A stretch of DNA of 64,000 nucleotides from Phlegmacium glaucopus (lineage: Eukaryota > Basidiomycota > Agaricomycetes > Agaricales > Cortinariaceae), in NCBI GenBank assembly GCA_015039465.1, contig MU130702.1:62001-126000 (forward strand), given 5' to 3'. The notes under the pieces are model-generated. The model had not been told where the DNA came from, searched no databases, and was given only the letters and a program-made list of their open reading frames with translations. Positions 35,582 through 47,995 of this stretch are shown here, one piece after another (positions within the stretch are counted from its first letter, which is position 1; each line of letters starts with the position of its first letter). Position numbers and translations under genes: made by a program.

Positions 35582-38500
35582 TTATGCTCGAACTTCCACC
35601 ATTGTACTTGGTGGAGGGGCAAATGTCTTGCGATCAAACGAATCGTCAGGTCCATGTAAGTTCACTACTCCGAAGATGACTTACCCGAGTCTTGATTCCA
35701 CCCACAGATGGCAACCTAGTTCCACCCCCGCTGAGCCACCTGTCGACCTCTGCTGCAGCACCACGACCCTCACTGTTGCAATGTATAAGATTAATTTCAA
35801 CCAGAACTCGAGAAATCCAACATACTTAATTCCCCAGACTATCAAAGATTGACCGCGACGGCAGTCACCAGCTGCGAAAATCCCTTCAACATTCGTCGAA
35901 TATTTCTGTAGATTTACATAAATGTCTGACTGCAACACATCCTTGACCAGCTCGTACCTTAGCCGGAGTTTGCACATTTGATCGAGCATCTTGCGTAATG
36001 TTTAGCGGCTGTAGTACCTGATTCTGTGGGCCTAAAAAACCTAGAGCAAGGAAGACCAGTTGAGCGGGGAAGAACTTCTCGGAGTCTGGAACTTCTTCCA
36101 TCTTCCAGCGTCCCCCGCTGTCTTTGGTCCATTCGACTCGGACTGCCATTGGTATGAGCAATGAACAACAAAATCATTAAAGCACCGACCAGTGTTAAGT
36201 CCTTTCAATTTACCCTCATCAAGGACGAAGTCCTTCGTCGAAATACAATATTCCCTTGGGTCTATGAAGAATATGAGACCAACTTGTTGATCACAAAGCA
36301 AATGACTTGCCGTTGCCAAAGTGCGCTGCTACTTCGGTATGACCATAGTCAGTCCGGAATACCCTGTAGTTCAAGTATATAAGCATCATCCTGGCACATG
36401 TTTATTAGTTAAGTACCTTGGCCATTGGGGCCATGGATTGTCCCGACCTCTGGCGACTGGCGGCCGTGGCAGCAACTCGAAATTGACAACGGACTTCGCG
36501 CCATGACGCATGGCCGTACCAATGCAATCATTGCCAGTATCGCCACCGCCGATGACAATAACATCCTTTCCTTTGGCGTTGATGTACCCCCCATCCTTCA
36601 GGTCGGAATCTAACAGCGATTTTGTGTTCAACTGAATAATATTTAGTACCTCGCATCAATAAGCCAGAAAAAAAAGGGTCCTGACTTGTAAGAAGTCCAT
36701 AGCAAAATGGATTCCATCAGCATCCCGGTTGGGAATCTTCAGGTCTCTAGGCCATGTTGCTCCGGTACAAATGACCATGGCGTCGTTTTCAGCACGCAAT
36801 TGTTTTGCATCAATTTCAACACCAACGTGTGCATTGGGAACGAATTTCTTGAGACAAACTGTTAATACATAGAAAGAAGCGTCAAATCCTTCAAGGACTC
36901 ACAACACCCTCTGCGGCCATAAGGTCAATACGCCTCTGTACGATAGATTTATCCAATTTCATGCTGTTATGAACTATTAGCATGGGCAGAACTAAATCTA
37001 CATTGAACACTGACTTTGGAATGCCGTACATCAGAAGACCTCCCATACGGTCATTGCGATCGTAAACGGTAACAAAATGACCGGCTTTGTTGAGTTGGTC
37101 GGCGCACGCCAAACCTGCAGGCCCAGAGCCGATAACTGCAACCCGCTTTCCAGTTCGGAAGGCTGGCGGATTGGGAGCCATCCAACCCATCTCGAAGCCC
37201 TAGGCAGAATTCAGTTTGCATTCGATAAATAACCGGAGAAAGAACCGACCTTGTCGATGATAGCGCATTCAATACTTTTGATCCCAACAGGCTGCTCATT
37301 TATGCCCAAAACGCATGCACCCTCGCAAGGAGCAGGACAGACACGTCCCGTGAATTCCGGGAAGTTATTAGTCAGGAGGAGGCGGTTGAGAGCATCTTGC
37401 CATTGTCCTTTAAAGACAAGGTCATTCCACTTTGGAATGATATTTGAGATGGGACAACCAGTATCGGATTGGCAAAAGGGAACGCCACAATCCATGCAAC
37501 GGGCTGACTGATACTTCAGTTCGCTTTCGGTCAGCCGAGTAGAAATTTCCTTCCAGTCCTTGACACGTTTACGAGGGGGCCGGTAAGCTTCGCCGAGCCG
37601 CTTGTATTTCATAAAGCCACGAGTTTTGTCGAGTTTATTGAGGCGTTGTTTCGTGGTCGAATCATCAATAAGAGAATCTTCCACATCAACGAGGGAAGGT
37701 TCATGTCGCTTGACAGCAGGTATCAAGGAAGGTGGAGCATGAGGTTTTGGTAAAAGGATATCCTCCAGTCCATCAGACGCAAGATCGACTTGGCTAGCCG
37801 TTCGAGAGGGAACAAGATCGATAACGTTCAATCGAACCTTTTCTTCCTTCTCTCTGATTACCTGCTGTTCCAACACCCGTTTGTAGTCCAGAGGCATGAC
37901 GCGAACAAACAAAGGAAGAAGATGGTGGAAATCGTGAAGAACACGATCAGCAACTTCGGATCCAGTATAATGACGATGATCTTCGATGAGGCTACGCAGA
38001 GCAGCGATTTCGCGGGGGTCGGTAACCTTTCCAAGCTCAACCATTTCCTTATTGACTTTGGAAGCAAAAGTGTGAGCAGTATCCAGAACATACGCAATAC
38101 CTCCACTCATCCCAGCTGCAAAGTTACGTCCTGTAACACCAAGCACAACCACACGTCCGCCAGTCATATATTCACATCCGTGGTCACCAGTTCCTTCAAC
38201 GACAGCATTGGCACCCGAATTGCGGACAGCGAAACGCTCGGCGGCAATACCACGAATAAAGGCTTCTCCTGACGTCGCACCGTATAGACAAACGTTGCCG
38301 ATAATGATGTTTTCTTCTGCCTTGAAAGTCGACGTTTTGGGAGGATAGACAATGAGGCGACCTCCGGAAAGGCCCTTGCCAACATAATCATTGGCATCAC
38401 CTTCAAGTTCAATGGTAATGCCAGGAGCAAGGAAGGCGCCACAAGATTGTCCTGCTGAACCTTGCATGCGAATGTGGATGGTGTCTTTCGGAAGCCCCTC

Positions 38501-41500
38501 CTCACCATATGACTTAGAAACTCTATAGGAAAGTGAGGTGCCCAAGGCGCGATCCGTGTTGGTAACATCGCATTCGATGTGAACAGGCAGGCCTTTCGTA
38601 AGTGCAGGTTCCGATTCATCGATAAACTTGTTGTCAAGTCGGATGTAGAGCTTGTGGTCTTGTTGGCGCACACGATATGTTGCTGCACCTGGACGCATTT
38701 GCCATGCGGGTTTCAATATGGCTGAAAGATCTAGGTGTGCCGTCTTTGGTGTACGAAGCTTTTCATTAACCTTGAGCATATCAGCACGTCCGACCATCTC
38801 ATTGATAGTACGGAAACCAAGTTTCGCCATATAACCACGTAGTTCCTCTGCAAGGTAGTAGAAAAAGTTGATGACTTGCTCAGGTTGACCAGCAAATTTA
38901 GCCCGAAGTTGAGGGTCTTGTGTCGCAATACCGACTGGGCAAGTATTCACTGCATAAAATTGAAGAGATAATCAGAAAAATAAAGTGGTAGAATGAGAAG
39001 ACTTATAACTAACAGTGGCATTTTCTCATCATGATGCAGCCCATTGCAATAAGGGGAGTCGTGGCAAAGCCCCATTCCTCAGCACCAAGCAAACAAGCAA
39101 CGGCGATGTCGCGACCAGTTCTAATTTGTCCATCTGTCTGGACGGTCACCCGGCCTCGTAAGTCATTCAAGACCAGCGTTTGGTGCGTTTCTGCAAGACC
39201 AAGCTCCCACGGCAATCCAGCATATTTGATACCAGTCCAGCGTGAGGCACCCGTACCACCGTCATGCCCTGATATAAGAATGTGGTCGGCTTTCGCTTTC
39301 GCCACTCCACTAGCGACGATACCGACACCGACCTCCGAGACAAGTTTGACCGAAATCCGGGAGCGAGGGTTAGAGCATTTGAGATCATAGATGAGTTGCT
39401 TAAGATCTTCAATTGAGTAGATGTCGTGATGAGGGGGAGGAGAAATGAGGCCAACACCAGCCGTTGAATGCCGCGTCCTGGCGATAGACCCAGAAACTTT
39501 ATCACCGGGAAGTTCGCCGCCTTCGCCAGGCTTTGCCCCCTGTGCCATTTTTATTTGCAACTCGTCAGCATCTGCGAGATAATTGGAAGTCACGCCGAAA
39601 CGCCCAGATGCAACCTGCTTGATGGCAGATCTCATCGTGTCTCCGTTTGACAGTATCAAAGAGCGCTCGGCATCTTCTCCACCTTCGCCAGTATTTGATT
39701 TGCCGCCGAGACGGTTCATTGCGATAGCAAGTGTAGAATGTGCTTCCATAGAAATAGATCCATAAGACATGGCTCCAGTCACAAATCGACGCACAATTTC
39801 GTTCCAAGGTTCAACTTGCTCGATTGGAATGGGAGTAACATTTTCGTAGCGGAAGTCCAACAACCCACGAAGGTGAATGCTTTGGGCCTGCTCATTGGCA
39901 TTGCGGGCATATGTGTCGTAAGCAGTCTGGTTTTTCTCCCTAACCGCGTCTTGGAGGCTCGCGACGCCTGATGGGTCGTTGATGTGGGCTTCTCCCCCGT
40001 CACGCCAGTGATACTCGCCAGATTCCGGCATGCCAGGTGGGAGAATGGTCTCCCGGCTTGGCCATCCTCGTTCATGGAGCTCAAAGGCGTCCATGGCAAG
40101 GAGGTTAAAAGTAGCTCCTTGGACACGGCTGGCCGTTCCAATAAAGCAAGGCTCGACGACTTCGCTGTGAAGACCAAGTATTTCGAAGATCTGAGCTCCC
40201 TTATATGATTGCAAGGTGGATATGCCCATCTTCGACATAACTTTGAGAATACCATTGTCGACGGAATGACGATAGTTGTTTAATAATTCAGCAACAGATT
40301 TGTGGTTCTTGATACTAGGTAGCCACATAACCTTAAGTAAACATCCACTCTTTTTCACCGAGAAAAGGTACTTACAGTCCTTCTCGGGAAACCTTGTGGA
40401 TAGTTTCCATTACTAACCAAGGGCAAACTGCATCTGCACCATAACCCACCAGGACACAGAGATGGTGAACTTCGCGGGCTTCTCCAGTTTCGACCAGTAA
40501 TGCAACCTTTGCACGCTTCTTCTGGCTGGTGAGATGATGGTGTACACCACCACACGCGATCAGAGCCGAAAGGGGGACTTGACTAGGACCTGTGGCCCGG
40601 TCAGTGAGAATGATGACTTTGACGCCGTCGTCGATGGCTTGTGAAGCTTCGCTACAAACACGTTCTAATGCACGTTTATAACCAGGAAGGCCTTCTCCTT
40701 TTGAGAAAGTGATGTCGATGGTGCGAGATGGCCATGTCGTGTAGGCGGTCTTAAGAAGTTTCATCGCATTCATTTCTTCAATGGAGATAAGAGGCGAAGG
40801 AAGAAGAATCCGATGGCACTGCTCTGGCTTCACCTCTAAAAGATTTCCTTCAGGTCCAACATACGCTGCAAGTGACATAACGATATTTTCGCGGATAGGA
40901 TCAATGGGAGGATTCGTGACTTGAGCAAACAGCTGGCGGAAGTAGTCATAGATCATACGAGGTTGCATGGCCATGGCAGCGAGCGGAGCATCGTTACCCA
41001 TCGAACCCAAAGCCTCCTTGCCATCGGAAACCATAGGAAGCATCAGCAAATTGAGCTGTTCCACAGTGAACCCAAAGGCAAGGAGTTTGGGATCAGTACT
41101 GAGCGTGGTTTCATCAAGGATTGGCTCCAGGGACACATGGCTACGCTTAACACGCTTGATGATGTTAGGCACTTCGAGGACGTGAGTTTCAACCCAAGAA
41201 GCAAAATTCTGTTTCGAAGCGGTGTTTCTCTTTAATTCCTTGTCATCGACAATTCTCCCCTCTAGAGTATCGACAAGAAGCATGCGACCGGGCTTAAGAC
41301 GACCCTTCTGCACAACCTTTTCTGGGGCAATGTACAACGCGCCAACTTCAGAAGCGCAGACAATGATATCTTCGTTGGTAACGATAAAACGGCAAGGGCG
41401 AAGACCATTACGATCGAGATTGGCGCCACAGAAACGACCGTCGCTGAAGGCAAATAGTGCAGGGCCGTCCCAAGGTTCTTGAACGCAAGCAGCCCAGTTG

Positions 41501-42774
41501 TAGAATGCCCGCTTTTTCGAATCCATATTATCATTTCCCTGCCAAGCCTCCGGAATCATCATCATGATTGCTTCGGGTAGCGTTACGGCTCCATTGACGA
41601 CCAATAGCTCTAGAACGTTATCGAAAGCGGCGGAATCGGATCCTCCGTTTTCAATGATAGGGTAGAGAAGGTCTAGTTGGTCGCCAAAATGTTGAGAAGA
41701 GATAACACCCTCTCTCGCACGCATCCAGTTTTTGTTGCCCCGTACTGTATTGATCTCGCCTAATACCAATGTCCGATCAATAAACTTTCTTTGAAAAATC
41801 ACGTTTTCACCCACCATTGTGAGCTGCCCACCTCAAAGGCTGAGCCCGATCCCAACTTGGGAAAGTGTTGGTCGAGAATCGAGAATGAACGAGAGTGAAG
41901 TGAGATTGGTACAGGACATGATTGAGATCGTGGTAATAGTTGTACACTTGTGGTGGGGAAAGTTGACCCTTATAAACAATATTTTTGGAGGATAGTGAAC
42001 AGACATAGAAGCCTTTAGCGAGAGTACTTTTCAATATAAAAGCATCAGTTCTCAGGACATAAATAGAAAGCTAGCCACCAACATGCTATGAGTTGCGTGC
42101 TTGCGAAGGACATAAAGCTGACGTTCAAAATGTCTCGCATCGAATATACCGCCTTGACTCAACTCACCCTCACCATAATGTGCACGAAGAACAACAAATG
42201 GTTGAAGGATGGTCGGCTCTTTGCTGCTAGCGGCAGGTCCAAGAATGCTGCCATCTGTGGGTACTTCTCTCCACCCAAGCACACGCAAGCCTAGGTCTCT
42301 TGCAATTTCGGTAAAAATACCTTGGTAACTTCGAAGTTGGACAGGATCCTCCGCTTTGAAAAACACATTTCCGACGGCATACTCCCCAGGCCCAGGAAGC
42401 ACGCAACCGATATCTCTTTCGGCCTCTCTTTTAAAGAAGTCGTGAGGAATAGCAGTCATCACACCTGCACCATCGCCGTCACGACTGTCAGCTCCTGTGG
42501 CTCCACGATGAGTCATAGCGCAAAGAAGTTGACGAGCATCCGACACAATCTTATGACTGGGTGCTCCTTTGATGTGGCATATGAAACCTACACCGCACGA
42601 GTCTTTTTCATTATCGTTAGAGTAGAGACCTTGATTGGCAGGCAAAGAACCCGCGAAAGAAAGTTCGTCACGCTCTACGGCATTAAAGCCATTGATATTT
42701 TCGATTGATGCATATTCGGACACAAGAGGCAACGAATTTGGGGAAGGATTGTACGGGACGGAAGCGTTGGTCAT
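35582..42774 (-). CDS. GLT1: Glutamate synthase [NADH], fused large and small subunit
   Basis: GOGAT makes two glutamates from glutamine and 2-oxoglutarate. The N-terminal part has the class II amidotransferase Cys in [14 protein letters not shown] after a short propeptide, followed by [19 protein letters not shown]. The central and FMN-binding domains carry [40 protein letters not shown] and [21 protein letters not shown] glutamate-synthase alpha helix-type domain follows ([20 protein letters not shown]). The NADH/FAD module carries [35 protein letters not shown] and [17 protein letters not shown]. The C-terminus after splicing is [20 protein letters not shown], then VEVRA. About 2130 residues, as expected. 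The gene has about ten introns, mainly at the 3' end. Cytosolic ammonium assimilation. Confidence 0.96.
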
Positions 42775-43013
42775 TGACTACAGTAAGTGACTGGAGAAGT
42801 ATGAGGGCAAGCAACTGTGTGAACAAAATTTGGGAGGACATTTAAAGGTGTCCCTGTCAGTCCCTGTCCCGGAGCTTCAAACTTTTTGTATTGGTGCCTG
42901 GGTTTCAGTTAATGCCGATCCCGATAGAACCCGACATTAGCGCCCCAGACAGTTAGATTACAACTGATAAGAATCTAATATACATGTGCAACTACATACT
43001 GGCAAGCATCGGG

Positions 43014-44512
43014 TCAACTCGCTCCGTCATGGAGAGCACAACATACAGCCGCTGTCAAAGTACATTAGGGTACAAATCCAAAATCATCTGTTTCACTTGC
43101 CTTTATGATGACCATTATATTGACGGACTGTCTCTCCAGATGACATCTCCCAAAGACGGGCAGTATGATCTGAGGAAGCTAATGGTAGATGAGCATCGTC
43201 CTTCAGATAAATTTCAGTCTCAATCACCTGTGACAAGATACGCGGAATCTGCGCTGAATGCACAATCCCAGACCCAACGTTGGTGTCCAATCAAGACTTT
43301 CTCCTGCTTGAAGTCATAGTTGGGACTGATCGACCATACTTTGACAGTAGTATCCGCTGAACACGTCGCTAGATATCTAATTAAAAGTTGACATTCAAGC
43401 TGTCGTTCATCTTCAAGGAATGACGCACCGGGCATCGGGGCTGAGAAGACAGCGGGTGAGGTACTTGCCGTGCGCCAAGAATCGCGTGACTGCTTGGAAT
43501 CGTGGAAGCCCGGAATTTTCGTCATTTACTTTCCAAACGTAACACTGCCCCTGTAAGGTACGAAGATATGAGAGGATGTTTTTCAAGAGGTAGATCAAGC
43601 TGCCTTGTTATTGCCGGCTACCAAACATGAGCCATCTGCGGCCAGCGTTATCGATCTTATTGGAACGTCACCTGCTGGTGTCTTTTAAATCCACGTCAGT
43701 ATCTCAGCCACCTCCGCCAGAGGAGGATCTCACAAGTTCGTGAGAGCAAATATTATCCGATAGATCCCACTGCTTGATACTGCCCGCTTGATCACAGGAA
43801 ATCACTTCCCCTTGATTCGGATGGATGCAAATATCATTAACTGAATAAAAAAAAAAAACACTGTAACATAACATGACATCGTAGGTGATCAATCCACACA
43901 TACCTGGTGCTGAATTGTCATACGACCTGTGTGGAGTATTCGTTGTAGTCCTCTCAATGAAAAAACTATGTTTCGACTTCAATGTCATGACATATATGAA
44001 GAGAAACTTTGACTCGCCACAAATCCCATATCCTGATGGTACCATCCTCGCTCCCAGATACTAACCATTTCCCTTCGCTATTGAAAGCTATAGAGGTGAC
44101 ATTATTGGAATGTCCTTCGAAGGTCGCAAGCTGAAGTCATTGAGTATTCATCAAAAGGATGTACCTGATGAAGAAGATACACACAGGATCAGAAGAGGTG
44201 CTAGCAATGTCATATATAAGAATTCTCTTGTGAATCGCGGCAGCTAAAAACCGCTTGCTGTGACCATGAGGATGAACACACGGTTCGGCCAGAAAATGAT
44301 TGAAAATGACAGCTCACTCGTGAGAGATGGCCAGGCGATTAACTTGCTATGGGTGTTTGCCATTTTAATGATAAAATCAACCATAAAACCAGTGCACAAG
44401 AGCTTACGCCTGTTTCACCCGTACGAGGGATAGTTCGAGAGCATATCCCACTCCAAGCTTCCCAAAAACGAATTTCATGATCGTAGGAGCCCGTGACCAA
44501 GATTACGGACAT
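43014..44512 (-). CDS. LST8: TOR complex WD40 subunit Lst8
   Basis: Seven-bladed WD40 protein, constant subunit of TORC1 and TORC2. It starts [20 protein letters not shown] then SGICSRTI, matching Lst8 proteins. Further blades: [64 protein letters not shown]. The C-terminus is reached through an intron with a GC donor (43100-43052), giving [15 protein letters not shown]. About 320 residues, normal. At least seven introns. An upstream in-frame ATG at 44584 would add 24 residues, but family members begin at MSVIL. The gene lies head-to-tail with GLT1. Confidence 0.92.
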
Positions 44513-45102
44513 ATCATGCCGGGAAGAATGGTTCTTGGACATTGGCGGCGCTGCAGGCATGTTGGGAGCTGGCTTTCTGTGCATCAGCTGGACATATATT
44601 TCTGAAAATCCTGCCTGAGGACGTGCACGACGATAGATATCACATGATAGCCTAGTTTAAATCATTATTTACGTAATAATTTACCGCCGGTCCTTCGGGG
44701 CTCTCCTGCCAAATCGACAAATTCCGGAGCTTTTGGAGGCCTGGAAATGGAGTCGGCAGTTCGCTCCGAAGTTTACTGGAGCCAAGATCATGAAGTTTGT
44801 CGTGTGCTAACAGCCCCGACACGCCTCGACGTTGTTCCATCGAATCCATCCCTCCTTGTTATTTGAGATATCTCGGAAGCATCACTAAATGACACGATAT
44901 GTCCTAGTGCCTTGCTGGTACTACTTCGAGCCAAGGCTGTTGGCTGTACAAGATCCACCGTGACCCGGTTGAACTCTTTGGTATGTAACGAGTTTCAAGT
45001 CTGGAAGAAAACAGGCCCTGTTATAAGCAAACTTCATAAATTAAATCAGTTCCTTGCAATTGGTCAGAATCCAAAGTTAAATGCGCCGATGACTTGTCAC
45101 TG
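44513..45102. other. Intergenic region upstream of LST8
   Basis: About 590 bp holding the LST8 promoter and 5' leader. A 65-codon minus-strand open frame (44849-44652) is visible, but its possible donor cannot be joined in phase to the LST8 exons. It may be an upstream open frame or chance. No RNA gene recognised. Confidence 0.4.
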
Positions 45103-45873
45103 ATGTTTTTCCTTCCAAAGCCGCCGCCGTCTCCTGACGGAACATTTACTGCTGTGGGGCTAGAATCTATGTCTACGCAAGAGGGGCCGTCAACTCCGGT
45201 GGCATTGGGTCGATCACACAAATCATTTCCATCAAGTCAATCTTTATGTCTCTGTTTTTCAATATGTAGCGCTCAGGCTTCAACTCTCCGAGGATCACAT
45301 TGCGTCAATATTAGTACGGGGGTATGTTACCCATTTCGACCCATTTCACAGGCATTAAGTAATAATTTGTGATAGATCCTTGCCATGAGTAGCGTGGCTA
45401 CTGCATGCTTCCATCGGCGTAAACAGACACATGCTTGTGAATTATCTTCTACGCCTGGACCTACCTGCAGATTACGTCGAATAACGGTATGTACCTTGGT
45501 ATGTGACAATCTTTCCTGTCTTTGATTAATTTCCACTGTTCATCGGTGCTTCATCCCCGATCTGCCTTCCCGCGAATGACGATCGACTGGCTTCTTCGTT
45601 GTGGATGTGGCTCACGCGATTTTCTCATCGACATATTTCGAAATGTGAAACGGTACGAATAACCACATCTTTCTGGAGATTACTAGATCTGCCGTCGGCG
45701 ATGTTCTTCGACGGTTCTTAGCAAAGAGTGATTTACTCACCTTCAAGCTAGCTATCTCACTTCACTTCTTGCAACACATTCAAACCCACGGAAACCCCTG
45801 GACGTTTCTAACACATCTCCAATTTCCTATCACCGGGAAACTGCTACTGTTCTCTTGCTCTGAACTGCGATAG
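45103..45873 (+). pseudogene. Possible gene with unresolved splicing, or decaying gene
   Basis: Several stretches look coding on the plus strand. They are MFFLPKPPPSPDGTFTAVGL and MSTQEGPSTPVALG from 45103; RLQLSEDHIASILVRG near 45290; AWLLHASIGVNRHMLVNYLL then RLDLPADYVE near 45400-45480; MTIDWLLRCGCGSRDFLIDI near 45578; and SAVGDVLRRFLAKSDLLTFK followed by LAISLHFLQHIQTHG near 45690-45790, ending with a stop at 45871. The last two join cleanly across a 45657-45690 intron. The earlier pieces do not: there is no AG acceptor between about 45490 and 45590. Either an exon structure escapes me or the gene is broken. No known domain recognised. Confidence 0.3.
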
Positions 45874-45895
45874 AAGTCTTATAACTGTCCTATCA

Positions 45896-45902
45896 TATAA
45901 AA
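45896..45902 (+). promoter_or_regulatory. TATA box candidate for the 63-residue protein gene
   Basis: TATAAAA about 75 nt before the start codon of the small gene, an expected core-promoter distance. Sequence and position are the only support. Confidence 0.4.
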
Positions 45903-45977
45903 GCTACAGTCAAGGTCCTCACTGAAGTACAGGGTCCTACCCACCAAACCACTTTTTCGTATCTTGTTTTTTCGTCT

Positions 45978-46280
45978 ATGAACGCCTTCCCTGTCAGTAT
46001 ATTTATCTGACAATCTTTCTAATTTGCCCCCTTACAACCTGCCAGGCTGGTACACGGGTTTTTTACTGGACATCTAATGGAGATGTCGAATATGCTGTAG
46101 TCGAGTCTTCCAGCCGTCTTCCTGACGTACGCTCTTATAATTTACTGACCCTGAATTGTATCGACGAATTCTTTGATTATTCAGGGCACTCAAATTCTTG
46201 TTCTCAGGCCAGAGGGAAAAGACAAGATAACTACCTTACCGTGCGCTCTTCTCACTTATTCTAGCCTTTTTAGGCTCTAA
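45978..46280 (+). CDS. Small 63-residue protein, SH3/Tudor-like barrel candidate
   Basis: Three exons. The first is 15 nt (MNAFP). The second encodes AGTRVFYWTSNGDVEYAVVE then SSSRLPD. The third encodes GTQILVLRPEGKDKITTLPC then ALLTYSSLFRL, with the stop at 46278-46280. Both introns have GT-AG ends and keep phase 0. The alternating hydrophobic strand pattern with GTRVFYW and DGTQILVLR looks like a small beta-barrel of the KOW/Tudor kind; this is inference. A TATA-like TATAAAA lies at 45896-45902, about 75 nt before the ATG. I recall similar small fungal proteins but know no function. Confidence 0.6.
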
Positions 46281-46941
46281 CATGAAATTTATTACAGAGC
46301 AGCAGGGGTCACTAAAGTATCCTGAGCTAGCAATTCACGGAGCCGTTCTATGAGTTTGAGTGAACATCATTTATATAATTTGGACTTGCAGCTGTAATGA
46401 AATGTAGTGACTTTGCTCGTTTCAAAAAACATGACTGTTCGTACTCCGAAAAATTAAATGAATTTTACGATGATTAGTTTCGGCGTAGCTCGGATGCTTT
46501 AAATAGAAAAGGTGTTCTAGTGGATTATCCCCTAGATTAACCAGCAACGTTCAAGAACTCTTGAAATATGTGCCCCATAAACCTCGCGGCGACTGTCGAG
46601 TTAGAGCTTCGTGGTATCAGCATAATCGCTGGGTTCGATCGGAATCATCAGTACTAATCTGGGACAGTTGCAAAAAATAGTAGGGGGTTATCTCTGAGGA
46701 TCACTCTGGGGTTGGGTTCAGAAGTTTTGATGATCAATCGTGACTACATGAAAAAATAGTTCCACCTGTGTCATGAGACCCATAAAAGCATGGACTGAGT
46801 ATGTGCATGGTGATAAGATATAAGCATGATACCTACAATTTATTTAGCATAGCTGATGAAGAATGTTCTGGAAGACCATCACTCGGAGAAGCCGAGGGTT
46901 AGAACGCTTCTTTTTCATGAGGGGGCTGAATTCCGATCCTG
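46281..46941. other. Intergenic region between convergent small gene and ALKBH7-like gene
   Basis: About 660 bp, AT-rich, with no persuasive open frame. Isolated tRNA B-box-like (near 46630) and snoRNA C/D-box-like (near 46728-46797) motifs are present, without supporting folds. Confidence 0.4.
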
Positions 46942-47814
46942 TTACCCAATGGCATAAACTGAAACGATGACGTTGATCATAGCAGTAAGACGAACCCTAA
47001 TCATAATACTCAATCGCTGTCCATGTCGACAAACATCAGTATCTATCCTCCGCCTTTCGATACTGTGCTCGTAGTGGTATCTGACATCATCCCTATCAAG
47101 TCATTAAGTATCAGGAGTACTAAAGAATACATGTGCCCTACTGACCTTTGCAGATAAACACTTCCTGGAAGGAGGGTGACATAAAAATCTCTTTTTTCAC
47201 CTTTTACTTCTGTCATTTTGAGTATTCGCTCATCACCAAGACTGACACCAATTATCCAAGTCCCGCTCGCAGAGATGTTATCCACGTGCGGAAGGATATC
47301 GCCGTAAGATGCCAGATGTAGTAAATGAGTTTGAATATCCTTAGTCGGACATAGGGAGTGTAAACGTTCGACTGCGGCTTTTAAACCCTTGAAATCATCC
47401 AGAGGCCAAGAGGATAAATGAACCTCTCGAAAATGGTGGATAACTCCGTCATAATGTCCCTGCGTCAGTGAAGCAGGCATAAACTGTCAAGTCTGCTCTG
47501 AAACTCACTTCTTGAAAATGGTACAGATCATCCGGCGCAAAGAGTTCCATTGGATCCGTATCACTTGTCTGAGGCGATTTAGAATTGAAAAAATCTGTCC
47601 GCTTTCGACGAATAAGTCGCGTATCTGAGGAGTCCAATATTTTCAATGAAGCAGAAAGTAACAAGCATTGCTCTTTCCTCGAGAAAAACTCGGGAAAAAA
47701 AGAAAATGCATGAGGATATGGACGCGATGCGAAGTTTCTCTGTAAGACTTGTTTACTGGATACAAAATTCCGCATAAGACGATAGGGCAATTGCAAACAT
47801 GTGGTCAGCGTCAT
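46942..47814 (-). CDS. ALKBH7-like mitochondrial 2-oxoglutarate/Fe(II) dioxygenase
   Basis: AlkB-family protein. The N-terminus (MTLTTCLQLPYRLMRNFVSS, then KQVLQRNFASRPYPHAF) looks like a mitochondrial presequence. The HxD iron ligands are in YGDILPHVDNISASG. The second strand region is FYVTLLPGSVYLQR. After a final intron the distal His and Arg appear (DDVRYHYEHSIERRR, QRLSIMIRVRL). The motif arrangement fits ALKBH7, a mitochondrial protein linked to programmed necrosis and mitochondrial RNA demethylation in mammals, rather than the DNA-repair AlkBs. About 245 residues. The ATG at 47814 is preferred over the in-frame ATG at 47856. Confidence 0.85.
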
Positions 47815-47995
47815 TAATATTTCAGTGGGAACATCGTTGCAACATGCACAAATCATTAATTTCTATTGCAAAGTGCTGCCATTATTATTTATTATTTATT
47901 CTTCTTCTCTCACCATCCATTAGGACCCTTCCCAACTATTCTCATTGCAACATGCCAAACTTAATTGCCACAAGCACTTTATTATTTTATTAAAG

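Noticed and set aside
44652..44849. 65-codon minus-strand frame upstream of LST8
   Set aside because: Its possible donor cannot be joined in phase to LST8, and Lst8 proteins begin at the downstream MSVIL; kept only as a possible upstream frame.
46600..46660. tRNA B-box-like GGGTTCGATCGG
   Set aside because: No A box at the right distance and no acceptor stem complementarity.
46728..46797. C/D snoRNA-like motifs (TTGATGA and CTGA about 65 nt apart)
   Set aside because: No closing stem and no identifiable guide match; motifs this short occur by chance.
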